Below, piece after piece: positions 25,129-34,154 of a stretch of DNA of 60,478 nt. Location of the stretch: NCBI GenBank assembly GCA_023410575.1, contig JAEYPP010000073.1:1-60478 (forward strand), read 5' to 3'. The notes under the pieces were generated by a model. The model was not told where the DNA came from, did no database searches, and saw nothing but the letters and a program-made list of their open reading frames with translations. Position 1 is the first letter of the stretch. The number at the start of each line of letters is the position of its first letter. This DNA is from Bacillota bacterium. Lineage in GTDB: Bacteria > Bacillota > Clostridia > Lachnospirales > Lachnospiraceae. Both the position numbers and the translations under genes were made by a program.

Positions 25129-26328
25129 CTACTTAACAATTTCTGTGACACGAACACCAAATGCTTCCTCAATTACTACTACTTCACCTTTTGCGACATA
25201 CTTTCCATTTACCAACACATCAATCGGTTCTCCTGCTAATCGATTCAACTCGACAATAGTTCCTGGTGCAAAATCTAATATTTCCTTAATGCTCTTACTT
25301 GTTCTACCTAACTCAACTGTAACTTCAAGTGGCACATCTAGCAATAAATCAATATTTTCTGTTTGAAGTAGAGGGCTTCCCATACTCGTAAATGGCTGAA
25401 ACTGTACTGGAGCAATATTAACATTTTGTTGTTGCATCATCATCGGATTTACCTGTTGTTGCATCATCATCGGATTTACCTGTTGCTGCATCATCATCGG
25501 ATTTACCTGTTGTTGCATCATCGAGTCGAATTGTGGCATACTCGGTTGCACTGGTACATTCATCTGAGGTTGCTGCATCATAGGTTGCTGTGATTGTGGT
25601 GCTTGTACAGATTGTTCAACATTACGTGTTTCTTTCACTTCTTCCGAACTATCAGAAGAATATTCCATGAAATGTTTAAATAAATCCCTTGCAAAATCAA
25701 ATGGATATAATTGCATTAATTCACTATCAACCAAATTTCCAATTTCCATACGGAAAGAAACTTTGACGAATCTTTCCCTTAAGAATTCTGCAATATCATC
25801 ACCCTTAAATTCATTCAAATCTACTAAGCTAGCGATTGGTGGAGAAATATCAATCTTTTTATTTAATAGGGAAGAAAGTGACGTTGAAGAAGAACCCATC
25901 ATCTGGTTCATAGCTTCACTTATAGCACTTAGATGCAATTCTGTTAATTCACCTACTGTATTACTTCCATCACCACCCATCATTAAATCCGTAATTATTT
26001 TAACATCATTTTCTTTCATTACTAAGATGTTATTACCATCAAGTCCATCTTTATAATAAATTTGAATAAACACACATGGTCTGTCATAATTTACTAATAA
26101 ATCATCCCAGACCGCGTACGACACCTGAGGAGTCGTTATGTTAACACGCTGGTTTACCAAAGAAGATAATGTGGTTGCCGCAGTACCCATACTGATATTT
26201 GACATCTCACCGAGAGCATCCTTCTCAGCATCAGTTAATGTTTCAAGGGCAGCCGTGTTTTCTTCGGTATCTGTTCCCATGCCACTTAATAAAGCATTAA
26301 TCTCCTCTTGAGATAACATACCATCCAT
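25129..26328 (-). CDS. fliY: Flagellar motor switch phosphatase FliY
   Basis: A 399-aa FliY: an N-terminal CheY-P binding peptide like that of FliM (MLSQEEINALLSGM), a CheC-like phosphatase domain (about 30-215) with both E-x-x-N helices (LGEMSNISMGTAA and ISEAMNQMMGSSS), a Gln/Met/Pro-rich linker (about 235-310) and a C-terminal FliN/SpoA domain (about 325-399, LLDVPLEVTVELGRTSKSIKEIL). It clears CheY-P at the C ring. The linker contains three exact-phase copies of a 27-base repeat and a partial fourth (25427-25522), encoding repeated QQQVNPMMM, likely made by slippage. Confidence 0.95.
   Translation of the reverse strand: MDGMLSQEEINALLSGMGTDTEENTAALETLTDAEKDALGEMSNISMGTAATTLSSLVNQRVNITTPQVSYAVWDDLLVNYDRPCVFIQIYYKDGLDGNNILVMKENDVKIITDLMMGGDGSNTVGELTELHLSAISEAMNQMMGSSSTSLSSLLNKKIDISPPIASLVDLNEFKGDDIAEFLRERFVKVSFRMEIGNLVDSELMQLYPFDFARDLFKHFMEYSSDSSEEVKETRNVEQSVQAPQSQQPMMQQPQMNVPVQPSMPQFDSMMQQQVNPMMMQQQVNPMMMQQQVNPMMMQQQNVNIAPVQFQPFTSMGSPLLQTENIDLLLDVPLEVTVELGRTSKSIKEILDFAPGTIVELNRLAGEPIDVLVNGKYVAKGEVVVIEEAFGVRVTEIVK
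25427..25522 (-). repeat. 27-bp tandem repeat inside fliY
   Basis: Copies start at 25427, 25454 and 25481, with a partial one at 25508. They differ by single silent bases and keep the reading frame, giving a 9-residue Met/Gln/Asn/Pro unit in the linker between the CheC-like and FliN domains. Copy number is likely variable between strains. Confidence 0.9.
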
Positions 26329-26335
26329 TGATTAG

Positions 26336-27310
26336 CTACTCCTCCCTTATGATAGTTGATACCTTAACTGCATAAGAATCAGATGACGAACCAGGTAAGC
26401 CAGTAAATTTTTTTATATTACCAACATAAACACTAAGTTCATCACTTACCTTAGAATCCAGTTTTATGATATCACCTTTTTGCATATTAATAAAATCATT
26501 GAGCGAAACAGTACTTCTACCGAGCACTGCACGAATCGGTATTCGTGCTTTCGCTATTGCTACCTCGATAACATCTTGGTAGTTTTCATCCTTCACCTGC
26601 ATTGTTGAATACCAATATTTTGTATTCAACTTATCGATAATGTCCTCTAGGCATGCATATGGCAGGCAGATATTCATCATACCTTCAACATTTCCTATTT
26701 TTATATTCAATGTCACAATAGAGGCCATGTCACTTGGTGATATAATTTGTGCAAATTGTGAATTAGTCTCAATACGCATTAATCTCGGCTGTAACTTAAC
26801 AACATTGGTCCAAGGTTCTGCCAATAAGTTGGTCATAATCGTCATAATACGTTCAATAATGACTAATTCTATTTCAGAAAAATCTCGTGCCTTATCCAAT
26901 GGAACTCCACTTCCACCAAGCATACGATCTACAATCGCATATCCGATATTTTCTGCTAACTCTATGATTATGTTTCCCTCGAGTGGAGAGAAATCTATAA
27001 TCCCTAAAAGAACCGGATTCGATAGTGCATTTGTAAATTCCTGATACACCACAGCCTCCGAATTAATTACTTCAACTTGAACATTTCTTCTAAGGTAAGC
27101 AGGCAAATGCGTTGACAAAAGTCTTCCATAATGTTCAAATATAATATCCAGAGTACGCAAATGCTCCTTCGAGAACTTGGAAGGGCGCTGAAAATCGTAG
27201 TTTTTTACTTGTTTTTCGCCAGAGTCTCTAAAATCATCCGCATCCAACTCACCACTGCTTAAGGCAGCTAATAAATTATCTATTTCACTTTGGGATAGGA
27301 CATCACCCAT
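26336..27310 (-). CDS. fliM: Flagellar motor switch protein FliM
   Basis: A 324-aa C-ring protein. The CheY-binding N-terminal peptide is VLSQSEIDNLLAAL; the central CheC-like fold (about 45-240) includes HLPAYLRRNVQVEV and MLGGSGVP; the C-terminal SpoA domain (about 245-324) ends in DIIKLDSKVSDELSVYVGNIKKFTG. It lies 7 bases before fliY, with which it forms the switch. Confidence 0.96.
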   Translation of the reverse strand: MGDVLSQSEIDNLLAALSSGELDADDFRDSGEKQVKNYDFQRPSKFSKEHLRTLDIIFEHYGRLLSTHLPAYLRRNVQVEVINSEAVVYQEFTNALSNPVLLGIIDFSPLEGNIIIELAENIGYAIVDRMLGGSGVPLDKARDFSEIELVIIERIMTIMTNLLAEPWTNVVKLQPRLMRIETNSQFAQIISPSDMASIVTLNIKIGNVEGMMNICLPYACLEDIIDKLNTKYWYSTMQVKDENYQDVIEVAIAKARIPIRAVLGRSTVSLNDFINMQKGDIIKLDSKVSDELSVYVGNIKKFTGLPGSSSDSYAVKVSTIIREE

Positions 27311-27349
27311 AGTCTAGCCTCCAAATCTCGCAATTTCTATGATTAATTT

Positions 27350-27868
27350 TTATTGAGCCACCCAGTCACTAAAGGAAATGCTTGTAATACATGTTGACTT
27401 AAATACTTCCTTTTGAAGACGCTCTAAAATTACATTTTTAGTTTCTATCTTCTTTTCAGTTACAAAAAACTCTTCATACGGTAGCTTTGATACTTCCTCA
27501 TTAATAATTTCACGAATTTTACCTTCGTACTGTTCCATCAAGCCCTTGATTACGCTATAATCTTCTGCCTTTTTATTCAAATAAACTGAACAGGATAACT
27601 TCGCAAAATGAGATTTCCCATCTTCTCCAATCGACAAGTTTAATGGAATCTCTTCGGTTAACTCATACTTTTCCTCTTCCACCGAATCTTCTCTGATTGT
27701 TACATCCTCTAATTCCAAATCAACAATTTGTGCAACTTTAGTTATCAGATTATTGGTCTGCTTCACAGTTGGCATAAATACAAATATCATAACAGCGGAT
27801 AAAGTTAAGTTAATTAATGTTGCAGCAAGTATAATTACTGCGAGAATATTTTTCTTCATTGTCAGCAT
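27350..27868 (-). CDS. fliL: Flagellar basal body protein FliL
   Basis: A 172-aa membrane protein with one N-terminal helix (about 5-32) and a periplasm-side-type FliL domain (stomatin-like fold). It supports stator function under load. The C-terminus VFKSTCITSISFSDWVAQ fits the family end (FxxFVxQ). Start is at 27868 after AAAGAAAGG; a second Met three codons later is possible. It lies between motB and fliM. Confidence 0.85.
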   Translation of the reverse strand: MLTMKKNILAVIILAATLINLTLSAVMIFVFMPTVKQTNNLITKVAQIVDLELEDVTIREDSVEEEKYELTEEIPLNLSIGEDGKSHFAKLSCSVYLNKKAEDYSVIKGLMEQYEGKIREIINEEVSKLPYEEFFVTEKKIETKNVILERLQKEVFKSTCITSISFSDWVAQ

Positions 27869-27891
27869 CCATGCCTTTCTTTCAATTCATA

Positions 27892-28704
27892 TTAGTCCGA
27901 GTTCAATTGATTGTAAATACGAATCTCAATTCTACGGTTCTTTGCTCTTCCTTCTACAGTCGTATTGTCTGCAATCGGATCATATTCACCTCGTCCAATC
28001 CATTCAAGATTTTGCGCAGGTATCTTCTTAACATCAATTAGATATTCAGCAGCATTAATTGCACGAGCTGAGGATAACTCATTATTACTTTTGTATCTGC
28101 CAGATGTAACAGGTACGGTATCGGTATGTCCTATAATAGAAATACGATAACCATCGTAATACTTTAAGATATCACCTATTTTTGAAAAAATCGGAATTGC
28201 TTCTTCTCTTAACTCAGCTTTTCCAGTTTCATAAAGAAAGTTACCAGTCACATTAAGCATAACATACTGGAATCCATCTTCATCTGTTTGTATGTCTATG
28301 TAGTTGTCCAAATTATATTTTGAACTCAACTCAGAGATACCATCATACATCTTCTCTGTTTCTTTTTTATTTTCTTCTGCGATTTGTTCACTTAACTCTT
28401 TAATTTCTTCTCCTTCAGATTCGTCAGCACGGCTACCCATGTTATTAATATATACGTCTAGTTCATTTAACTGCGATACACCCATATTAATTAACATTCC
28501 ATCACCAACCGAAGAACCACCACCGTCGAAGATACTAAAGTTACTAGCCATAGAAGAAACTAATTCCTCCCATTTTTCTTGATCAACCGCTGACATAGAA
28601 AATAATAAAACAAAGAAACACAATAATAAGTTCATAAGGTCAGAAAATGTTGCCATCCACTCAGGAGCTCCCTTTTTTGCTTCCTCCTGTTTTTTTCTAG
28701 CCAT
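27892..28704 (-). CDS. motB: Flagellar stator protein MotB
   Basis: A 270-aa stator subunit. The single helix near 16-40 carries the proton-binding Asp22 (ATFSDLMNLLLCFFVLLF). The C-terminal OmpA-like peptidoglycan domain (about 140-265) has RISIIGHTDTVPV, NNELSSARAINAAEYL and GRAKNRRIEIRI. Its start overlaps the motA stop by 8 bases, so the two are coupled. Placing motAB inside the fla/che operon differs from Bacillus, where they are separate. Confidence 0.95.
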   Translation of the reverse strand: MARKKQEEAKKGAPEWMATFSDLMNLLLCFFVLLFSMSAVDQEKWEELVSSMASNFSIFDGGGSSVGDGMLINMGVSQLNELDVYINNMGSRADESEGEEIKELSEQIAEENKKETEKMYDGISELSSKYNLDNYIDIQTDEDGFQYVMLNVTGNFLYETGKAELREEAIPIFSKIGDILKYYDGYRISIIGHTDTVPVTSGRYKSNNELSSARAINAAEYLIDVKKIPAQNLEWIGRGEYDPIADNTTVEGRAKNRRIEIRIYNQLNSD

Positions 28705-29497
28705 TCATTTCACCGCCCTCAGCATTACCTAGTTCACTACGTTTTGTTGGAGACAAGAAGGATTTTAGTTTTTCTTCAATAACTCTTGGATTTTCACCTG
28801 CTTGTATCGACAGTAATCCTTCTACCATTACTTCTTTTAATTTAATTTCAGTTGCATTGTTGGACTTCATCTTATTTGCAACTGGTGCACAAACCCAGTT
28901 TGCTAAAATTGAGCCATAAAATGTCGTAATTAATGCGATACCCATCTGTGGGCCTACCGACGCAACATCTTGTAACTTTTTAAGCATGTTAATAAGACCA
29001 ATCAGAGTACCAATCATACCCCAGGCAGGTCCCATTGCTCCTAGATTCTCCCAGAACTCAATGACACTCTTATGTCGATCTTCAATGCAAGTTAATTCCG
29101 TCTCCATAATACTTCGAACTAATTCTGGATCTGTTCCATCAACTATCAAAAGTACACCTTTTTTCATAAATTCATCATCAATTGAATTTGCCGCCTCTTC
29201 CAATGCTAACAATCCCTCTTTTCGAGCTACGTTGGAAAGCCGAATGATATTTTCTATTGTTTCTCTCTCATTGGATGGTATTGTTTTTAATACAAGGGAA
29301 AAACTTTTTAAGTTATTAAAGAATGTTCCAACACTAGGACTCATTGCTAAAATTACAGAAAATGCTCCACCAAATGTAATTAATGCTGAGTTAAAATCTA
29401 AGAAACCAAGTAAAATGGATAATTCCTGACCAGCAAGAATACCATAAACCATAAGAGCAAATGCAAGAATGAGACCTATAATGGACGCAATGTCCAT
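28697..29497 (-). CDS. motA: Flagellar stator protein MotA
   Basis: A 266-aa four-helix stator protein. Family marks are the GGAFSVILAMSP segment, the cytoplasmic loop with charged residues (RLSNVARKEGLLALEEAA) and the last two helices (GPAWGMIGTLIGLINML and GIALITTFYGSILANWV, including the conserved Pro). The start is ATG at 29497 after AGGTGGTATTT; an upstream GTG overlaps that site. It forms ion-conducting units with MotB. Confidence 0.95.
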   Translation of the reverse strand: MDIASIIGLILAFALMVYGILAGQELSILLGFLDFNSALITFGGAFSVILAMSPSVGTFFNNLKSFSLVLKTIPSNERETIENIIRLSNVARKEGLLALEEAANSIDDEFMKKGVLLIVDGTDPELVRSIMETELTCIEDRHKSVIEFWENLGAMGPAWGMIGTLIGLINMLKKLQDVASVGPQMGIALITTFYGSILANWVCAPVANKMKSNNATEIKLKEVMVEGLLSIQAGENPRVIEEKLKSFLSPTKRSELGNAEGGEMNG

Positions 29498-29531
29498 AAA
29501 TACCACCTACCAATCATGTATGTAATAACTT

Positions 29532-29723
29532 CTAAATTATCTGACATAATATTTCTTTTTTATATAATTTTACTAAACTTACGACATTTTGTCTACTTTC
29601 TTTTACAAATATTTTTTTACCAGTTGTTAGTGTTATTACCGTATCTGGAACCTCTTCAATTACTTCAATCAAATCACAGTTTAACGTAAATTTTGTATCA
29701 TTTAACTTTGTCAAATCAATCAT
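29532..29723 (-). CDS. flbD: FlbD family flagellar protein
   Basis: A 63-aa protein of the FlbD/SwrD family. The core LNDTKFTLNCDLIEVIEEVPDTVITLTTGKK is typical, with the ending VVSLVKLYKKEI. SwrD in Bacillus raises motor torque. It lies between flgE and motA, the expected position, after AAAAGGGGGAATATC. A strong hairpin separates it from flgE. Confidence 0.9.
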   Translation of the reverse strand: MIDLTKLNDTKFTLNCDLIEVIEEVPDTVITLTTGKKIFVKESRQNVVSLVKLYKKEILCQII

Positions 29724-29766
29724 GATATTCCCCCTTTTAAAAAAAGTTCAGCCATAAATCCACAAA

Positions 29767-29805
29767 CTTCCTGCTGTTAAAGGTAAAGCCCCTAACAGCA
29801 GGAAG
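29767..29805 (-). terminator. Intercistronic hairpin after flgE
   Basis: A perfect 13-bp stem, CTTCCTGCTGTTA with TAACAGCAGGAAG, and a 13-base loop lie 10 bases after the flgE stop. On the minus strand only GTTTGTGG follows, so it is a weak terminator or an mRNA 3'-end stabiliser that would favour hook protein over downstream genes. Confidence 0.75.
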
Positions 29806-29814
29806 TCCCGGATA

Positions 29815-31263
29815 TTATCGTTTCAGATTAATTAATTCTTCAAGCAATGTATCTGATGTAGTAATAATACGGGAGTTAGCTTGGAAACCTCTCTGTGTTG
29901 TAATCATTTCAGTAAACTGTGCAGAAAGATCCACATTTGACATTTCAAGAACACCAGTAATAAATTTACCACCTGATGAAGTGATATCCTCACCAATCTG
30001 ATTAAATTCGCCTGAGTTCTGAGTCGCAGCAAACATATTATTACCAACTGCTTCAAGACCTGCAGCATTAGCAAACGTAGCTACTACTACCTGCCCTAAT
30101 AACTTTTGATCTCCATTATCATAAACACCATAAATTTTTCCCGCAGAGTCAATCGAGACGCCAGACATGTTACCTGCTGCTTTACCAGCACCAGCTCCAG
30201 TTTCCTTTGTACCCTTCGTCGATTCTACTGTTGTTGTTCCACTGTTATTAAACATAGTAATCGTTGAAAAATCCATATCAATTTCTTTAAAAGGACCATT
30301 CTCAGAATTGATACCAAACTTTATTGAACCATTTTTATCATCTTCGCCACCAATTGATTTGAATTTACCAGTAGCAGTATCAAAGAGAAGTGGAACTCCT
30401 TCACACTCTAACGTTACCGATCCATCTTCTTCATTCACTTCAGCAGACCAACTTGCACCTTCTAAACCAAAGGTACCCTCTGTAACATTTGTAGAACTGT
30501 AAGTAACTGTTCCATCGTCTTCTACTTTCTTCTTTACAAAGATAGAACCATTTTTATCATATATGTTTGTTAAGCTAACAAGAAAACTTCCTGTATTCTC
30601 ATCTTCAGCATTGGAAGCAATCTTTAATTCCGCATTGTATTGATTACCAAGATTATCAAAAAAGGCAACTACTACAACCTTACCTTTTTCAGTTGTAAGT
30701 GTTGTATCCATACTATCAATATTTCCATGAAGATATACATTTGTTGTTCCTTCTGGTGCGGAATATAGATTTTCAGGAGACATAATCTTTAAAGGAGAGA
30801 CTGTATCAGCCACACATTTTGTTGGATCTTCAGGGCTTACTTGCCAACCCATGACATTTGCTCCTGTTGGAGTACATAACGTACCTGCTGAATCCACATT
30901 AAAAGAACCTGCTTTTGTAAAGAAATTACCAGTACCATTGTTGACAACAAAGAATCCATCTCCTTCAATCATTAGATCAAATGGATTATCTGTTCTCTGA
31001 GAACCTCCTGTCTTCGTAATCGAAGTAGCGATTGAGGCTAAATTAGAACCAAGACCAATCTGTTGTGCATTGATACCTGCAGTACCTGTTGCTGCGTTAG
31101 GACCAGATGCACTTTGTGTTGTTTGATATAATATATCAGAAAAACTAACAGAACTTGCTTTAAAACCAACGGTATTAACGTTAGAAATATTATTACCTAT
31201 TACATCCATCTTTGTTTGATGAACACGTAATCCGGATACACCGGAGAATAATGATCTCATCAT
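29815..31263 (-). CDS. flgE: Flagellar hook protein FlgE
   Basis: A 482-aa hook subunit. The N-terminal rod-like signature MMRSLFSGVSGLRVHQTKMDVIGNNISNVNTVGFK and the C-terminal FNQIGEDITSSGGKFITGVLEMSNVDLSAQFTEMI coiled-coil end are present. The middle D1-D2 domains are variable. It is secreted through the export apparatus and polymerises under the FlgD cap. The start has GGGAGGTTATGTCTT before ATG-ATG. The hairpin after its stop may raise its message relative to flbD-motA. Confidence 0.95.
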   Translation of the reverse strand: MMRSLFSGVSGLRVHQTKMDVIGNNISNVNTVGFKASSVSFSDILYQTTQSASGPNAATGTAGINAQQIGLGSNLASIATSITKTGGSQRTDNPFDLMIEGDGFFVVNNGTGNFFTKAGSFNVDSAGTLCTPTGANVMGWQVSPEDPTKCVADTVSPLKIMSPENLYSAPEGTTNVYLHGNIDSMDTTLTTEKGKVVVVAFFDNLGNQYNAELKIASNAEDENTGSFLVSLTNIYDKNGSIFVKKKVEDDGTVTYSSTNVTEGTFGLEGASWSAEVNEEDGSVTLECEGVPLLFDTATGKFKSIGGEDDKNGSIKFGINSENGPFKEIDMDFSTITMFNNSGTTTVESTKGTKETGAGAGKAAGNMSGVSIDSAGKIYGVYDNGDQKLLGQVVVATFANAAGLEAVGNNMFAATQNSGEFNQIGEDITSSGGKFITGVLEMSNVDLSAQFTEMITTQRGFQANSRIITTSDTLLEELINLKR

Positions 31264-31356
31264 AAGACATAACCTCCCAATTCGTGAATCTATTCGGTTT
31301 CTGGCAATCCACCGATTACACTTCCTCTAAAGGTCCAGTGTTTATTCACATTTTTC

Positions 31357-31755
31357 TTATATAATGACTGCACCATCAATATTAGTAAATACTCGATCAT
31401 CACTATCATTAACTGCAGTTACAACTGTATTGTTTTTTACATTAACAATAAAAGCCATATTGTCTACCATTACAAGTGATTCTTTAATTCCTTTTTCGCT
31501 TGCCATTTTAGCTCCTGATTCCAATCTGCTTAATTGTGAGCTTGTTAAATCAATATTTCTTGAAACCAATCGTTCACTTGCATGTTTTGAAAACTTAAGC
31601 TCTCCACTCGAACTTTGTACTCTCTGTCGCTCTAGAATTTCTTGAAAAGAGAGGCCTGAATTTACATTAAGCTTTGAACTACTTGTATTATTTTGTTTTA
31701 AATACTGACCGGAAACCTGCTCAATGGAGGTAAAATTCTTGTTGATTGGATTCAT
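31357..31755 (-). CDS. TIGR02530 family flagellar operon protein
   Basis: A 132-aa protein of the TIGR02530 family, found next to flgD in Firmicutes. The core LSFQEILERQR...LKFSKHASERLVSRNIDLTSSQ and MVDNMAFIVNVKNNTVVTAV is clear. Function is poorly known; secretion or a hook-related chaperone-like role is possible from position only. No membrane segment. Confidence 0.88.
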   Translation of the reverse strand: MNPINKNFTSIEQVSGQYLKQNNTSSSKLNVNSGLSFQEILERQRVQSSSGELKFSKHASERLVSRNIDLTSSQLSRLESGAKMASEKGIKESLVMVDNMAFIVNVKNNTVVTAVNDSDDRVFTNIDGAVII

Positions 31756-31776
31756 CTAAACTTCATCTCCTTACTC

Positions 31777-32604
31777 TTATACGCCTTTATCCTCCTTACT
31801 TGATTCACTCGGATTATTTTCTTTTACATCCTCTTCCGGTGCATTTAGATTAGGCATAGAAGTATTTTTTGAATTAGTTACATTTAATGTTACTTGATCA
31901 GTTATCGTTGTATATAAGGAATCATTAAAGATAACCGTCGGCTTATATACTCCATTAGGCAATTGTGACATCAACTCCTTATGAATCGTTAACTTATTAC
32001 CGTCAAGAGTGATATATTTTTCATCCACAATCTGATTGTTAATAACCACCGCTACCTGAGTTGCAATCGTATCTTTAGAACCAAGATTAACTTCAAATGT
32101 TAAATCTTTTGACTTATCTGCGTCATAGTTAAATGTTACAGCCGAATCAATATTTGGTCGATTTTGATCAATTACAAAATTACTATCTAATACACTATAT
32201 ATTTGATCTTGATCATATAAGTTTCCATCAACGGATAATTTAACGCTAGCACCAGAAACATTGATAAAGTCTACTTTTCCTGTAACATATTTTGTAGCCC
32301 CACTCGAATCCTCGGTAGTTAATACCACTTCTTTTCCAACTAATGAGAAAGCTTGAGATTTTTCCGAAGTAGAAGATAAATTCTGTAGCTGTTCTAACTG
32401 TGAAAAGGTTGCTAGCTGTGATACAAATTCTGTATCTGTACTAGGATTCAAAGGGTCCTGGTTCTGCATTTGGCAAACTAACAACTGTAAAAAAGAATCT
32501 TTATCTAGATTACTAGTTCCCAGCTTGTTTGTTCTCGTTGATGTTATACCAGTATTGCCATCAACAAGATTTCCATCTTTTACTGGCGCAACACTATTTG
32601 CCAT
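31777..32604 (-). CDS. flgD: Flagellar hook cap protein FlgD
   Basis: A 275-aa hook-assembly scaffold. The N-terminal export part has LDKDSFLQLLVCQMQNQDPLNPSTDTEFVSQLATFSQLEQL, the classical FlgD block. A Tudor-like and Ig-like pair follows. The C-terminus is extended by an Asn/Ser/Glu-rich tail (about 235-275), longer than in Bacillus. The ribosome binding site is GGGAGGGAAGAT. Confidence 0.93.
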   Translation of the reverse strand: MANSVAPVKDGNLVDGNTGITSTRTNKLGTSNLDKDSFLQLLVCQMQNQDPLNPSTDTEFVSQLATFSQLEQLQNLSSTSEKSQAFSLVGKEVVLTTEDSSGATKYVTGKVDFINVSGASVKLSVDGNLYDQDQIYSVLDSNFVIDQNRPNIDSAVTFNYDADKSKDLTFEVNLGSKDTIATQVAVVINNQIVDEKYITLDGNKLTIHKELMSQLPNGVYKPTVIFNDSLYTTITDQVTLNVTNSKNTSMPNLNAPEEDVKENNPSESSKEDKGV

Positions 32605-32615
32605 ATCTTCCCTCC

Positions 32616-34019
32616 CTACGCTGAATAATCAATGTTACTTCCAGAGTCGATAAAGATTGGATCAACTATATTCTCTGTTTGATCTTCAAACACATCATCG
32701 ACTGAATCCATTCGAAAAACACGTTTATTACTAGAAGAACTATCGTTTTGTTGATTACCTTCTTGACTCATCTTACTTTCTTGTTGAAATCCAAAATCTG
32801 AAACAGTAACTTCGATTGCATCTACCTTAATTCCCTGATTGGATAAACTATCTCTTAGAATATGCATTTGACTTTCAATAGCCTCTTTTGCAATCTCGTT
32901 CTGTGTTGTAAATGAAGCAGTCAGTATTCCATCTTTCGAAGTAATGTTAAGACCGACTCTGCCTAAGTTTTCAGGATTTAACGTGAATTCCATCGAGGTC
33001 TGTGTAGGTCTAATCGTAAGCTTTATCTGATTGATAATCTGATTTGCAACCTCTCTAATATTATGAATCTCTGTTAAACTCTCACTGAAGTTACTCTCAT
33101 TTACGATAGAGCTTGCATTCACCAACTGATCAATAAACTGATTTGCTATTGTAGCGTCCGTTTTATAACCAGCTTGTTGATTCTCATGATTACTAGCCGA
33201 ATCAGATAATGAAGTAGATAAATTGGTTGCATGTTCTGATCCACTTTCTTCATTCACTACTGTAAACGAAATTCTAGATTCTTCCTCAGATTGCTTGGCT
33301 TCCTTAACTCCCTCAGTTTGAACTTCTTCTTGTAATTGAACTATCTCTTGTTGAGGCATTGTAGTTGCTTCATCCAATAAAGAAATAAGCTTATCAAATT
33401 CTGTTGGATTATTGCAAAGCTTTGTTACGTCTTTTGTCGATAGATTTGCTTCCTTCATCACATCATTCAATTTTGATAACAACTGATTTAGCTGCCAACC
33501 AAGACCATCTTGCGTTAGTAGCATTAATGGTTCCGTTGTTCCAGCCTGATTTAACACTAACAACTTGAGTGTCTCTGGATTCAACAAATCGACCATATTA
33601 AGGCCTAACATCTCCATCATATTCAATAATTCTTCTTCTGTAACTTCAAGTGTTTCCATTATGGATTCCTTCACTTCAAGAATAACAGTGGCTACCGTAT
33701 CTGCTATGCTGCTATCATCTACCTTAGATTCCGTACCACACTTACTTAATTGTTCGCTTGTTACTTGATTACTCTGCTCTTTTGCTGTTTTTTCAGTAAC
33801 TTCTAAAGGTTTTGAACTAAAAACATCCAAAGTCTTAGGCTTTTCTGAAACCTTAACATCTTTGGCATTCCTTTCATATGTCGTTTTACTTAGTAACTTG
33901 CTAAACGATACTGAATCCTTTGTGTTAGCAACACTGCTTTCGGAATTAATACTTGACTTAACCCCAATACTGGCCGTTAAATCCATAACACTATTTCCTA
34001 TTGCTTGCCCTGCTAGCAT
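32616..34019 (-). CDS. fliK: Flagellar hook-length control protein FliK
   Basis: A 467-aa protein with a variable Ser/Thr/Glu-rich N-terminal and middle part serving as molecular ruler, and a conserved C-terminal Flg_hook domain (about 335-425): MEFTLNPENLGRVGLNITSKDGILTASFTTQNE. It signals FlhB to change substrate when the hook is complete. The start is the ATG at 34019, 7 bases after GGAGG; another ATG at 34025 directly abuts the ribosome binding site and is unlikely. Confidence 0.9.
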   Translation of the reverse strand: MLAGQAIGNSVMDLTASIGVKSSINSESSVANTKDSVSFSKLLSKTTYERNAKDVKVSEKPKTLDVFSSKPLEVTEKTAKEQSNQVTSEQLSKCGTESKVDDSSIADTVATVILEVKESIMETLEVTEEELLNMMEMLGLNMVDLLNPETLKLLVLNQAGTTEPLMLLTQDGLGWQLNQLLSKLNDVMKEANLSTKDVTKLCNNPTEFDKLISLLDEATTMPQQEIVQLQEEVQTEGVKEAKQSEEESRISFTVVNEESGSEHATNLSTSLSDSASNHENQQAGYKTDATIANQFIDQLVNASSIVNESNFSESLTEIHNIREVANQIINQIKLTIRPTQTSMEFTLNPENLGRVGLNITSKDGILTASFTTQNEIAKEAIESQMHILRDSLSNQGIKVDAIEVTVSDFGFQQESKMSQEGNQQNDSSSSNKRVFRMDSVDDVFEDQTENIVDPIFIDSGSNIDYSA

Positions 34020-34081
34020 TGACATCCTCCTTTCTCTAATTTTTCTATGTCATCCAGAATACTGGTTATGACCAAAAGTAC

Positions 34082-34114
34082 TTGAAGTGCACTTTGAATG
34101 AAAATGCACTTCAA
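34082..34114 (-). terminator. Intercistronic hairpin before fliK
   Basis: A perfect 10-bp stem, TTGAAGTGCA with TGCACTTCAA, and a 13-base loop sit in the 135-base gap between the motE-like gene and fliK. It is followed on the minus strand by GTACTTTTGG, a weak U-tract. It may be a partial terminator or processing barrier. Confidence 0.6.
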
Positions 34115-34154
34115 CACTAAATATATCGGCAATATACGCAAAAAGCTTTATAGT

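Noticed and set aside
25427..25522. Regular short repeats that might suggest a CRISPR array
   Set aside because: The units are contiguous without spacers, keep the reading frame and encode the FliY linker.
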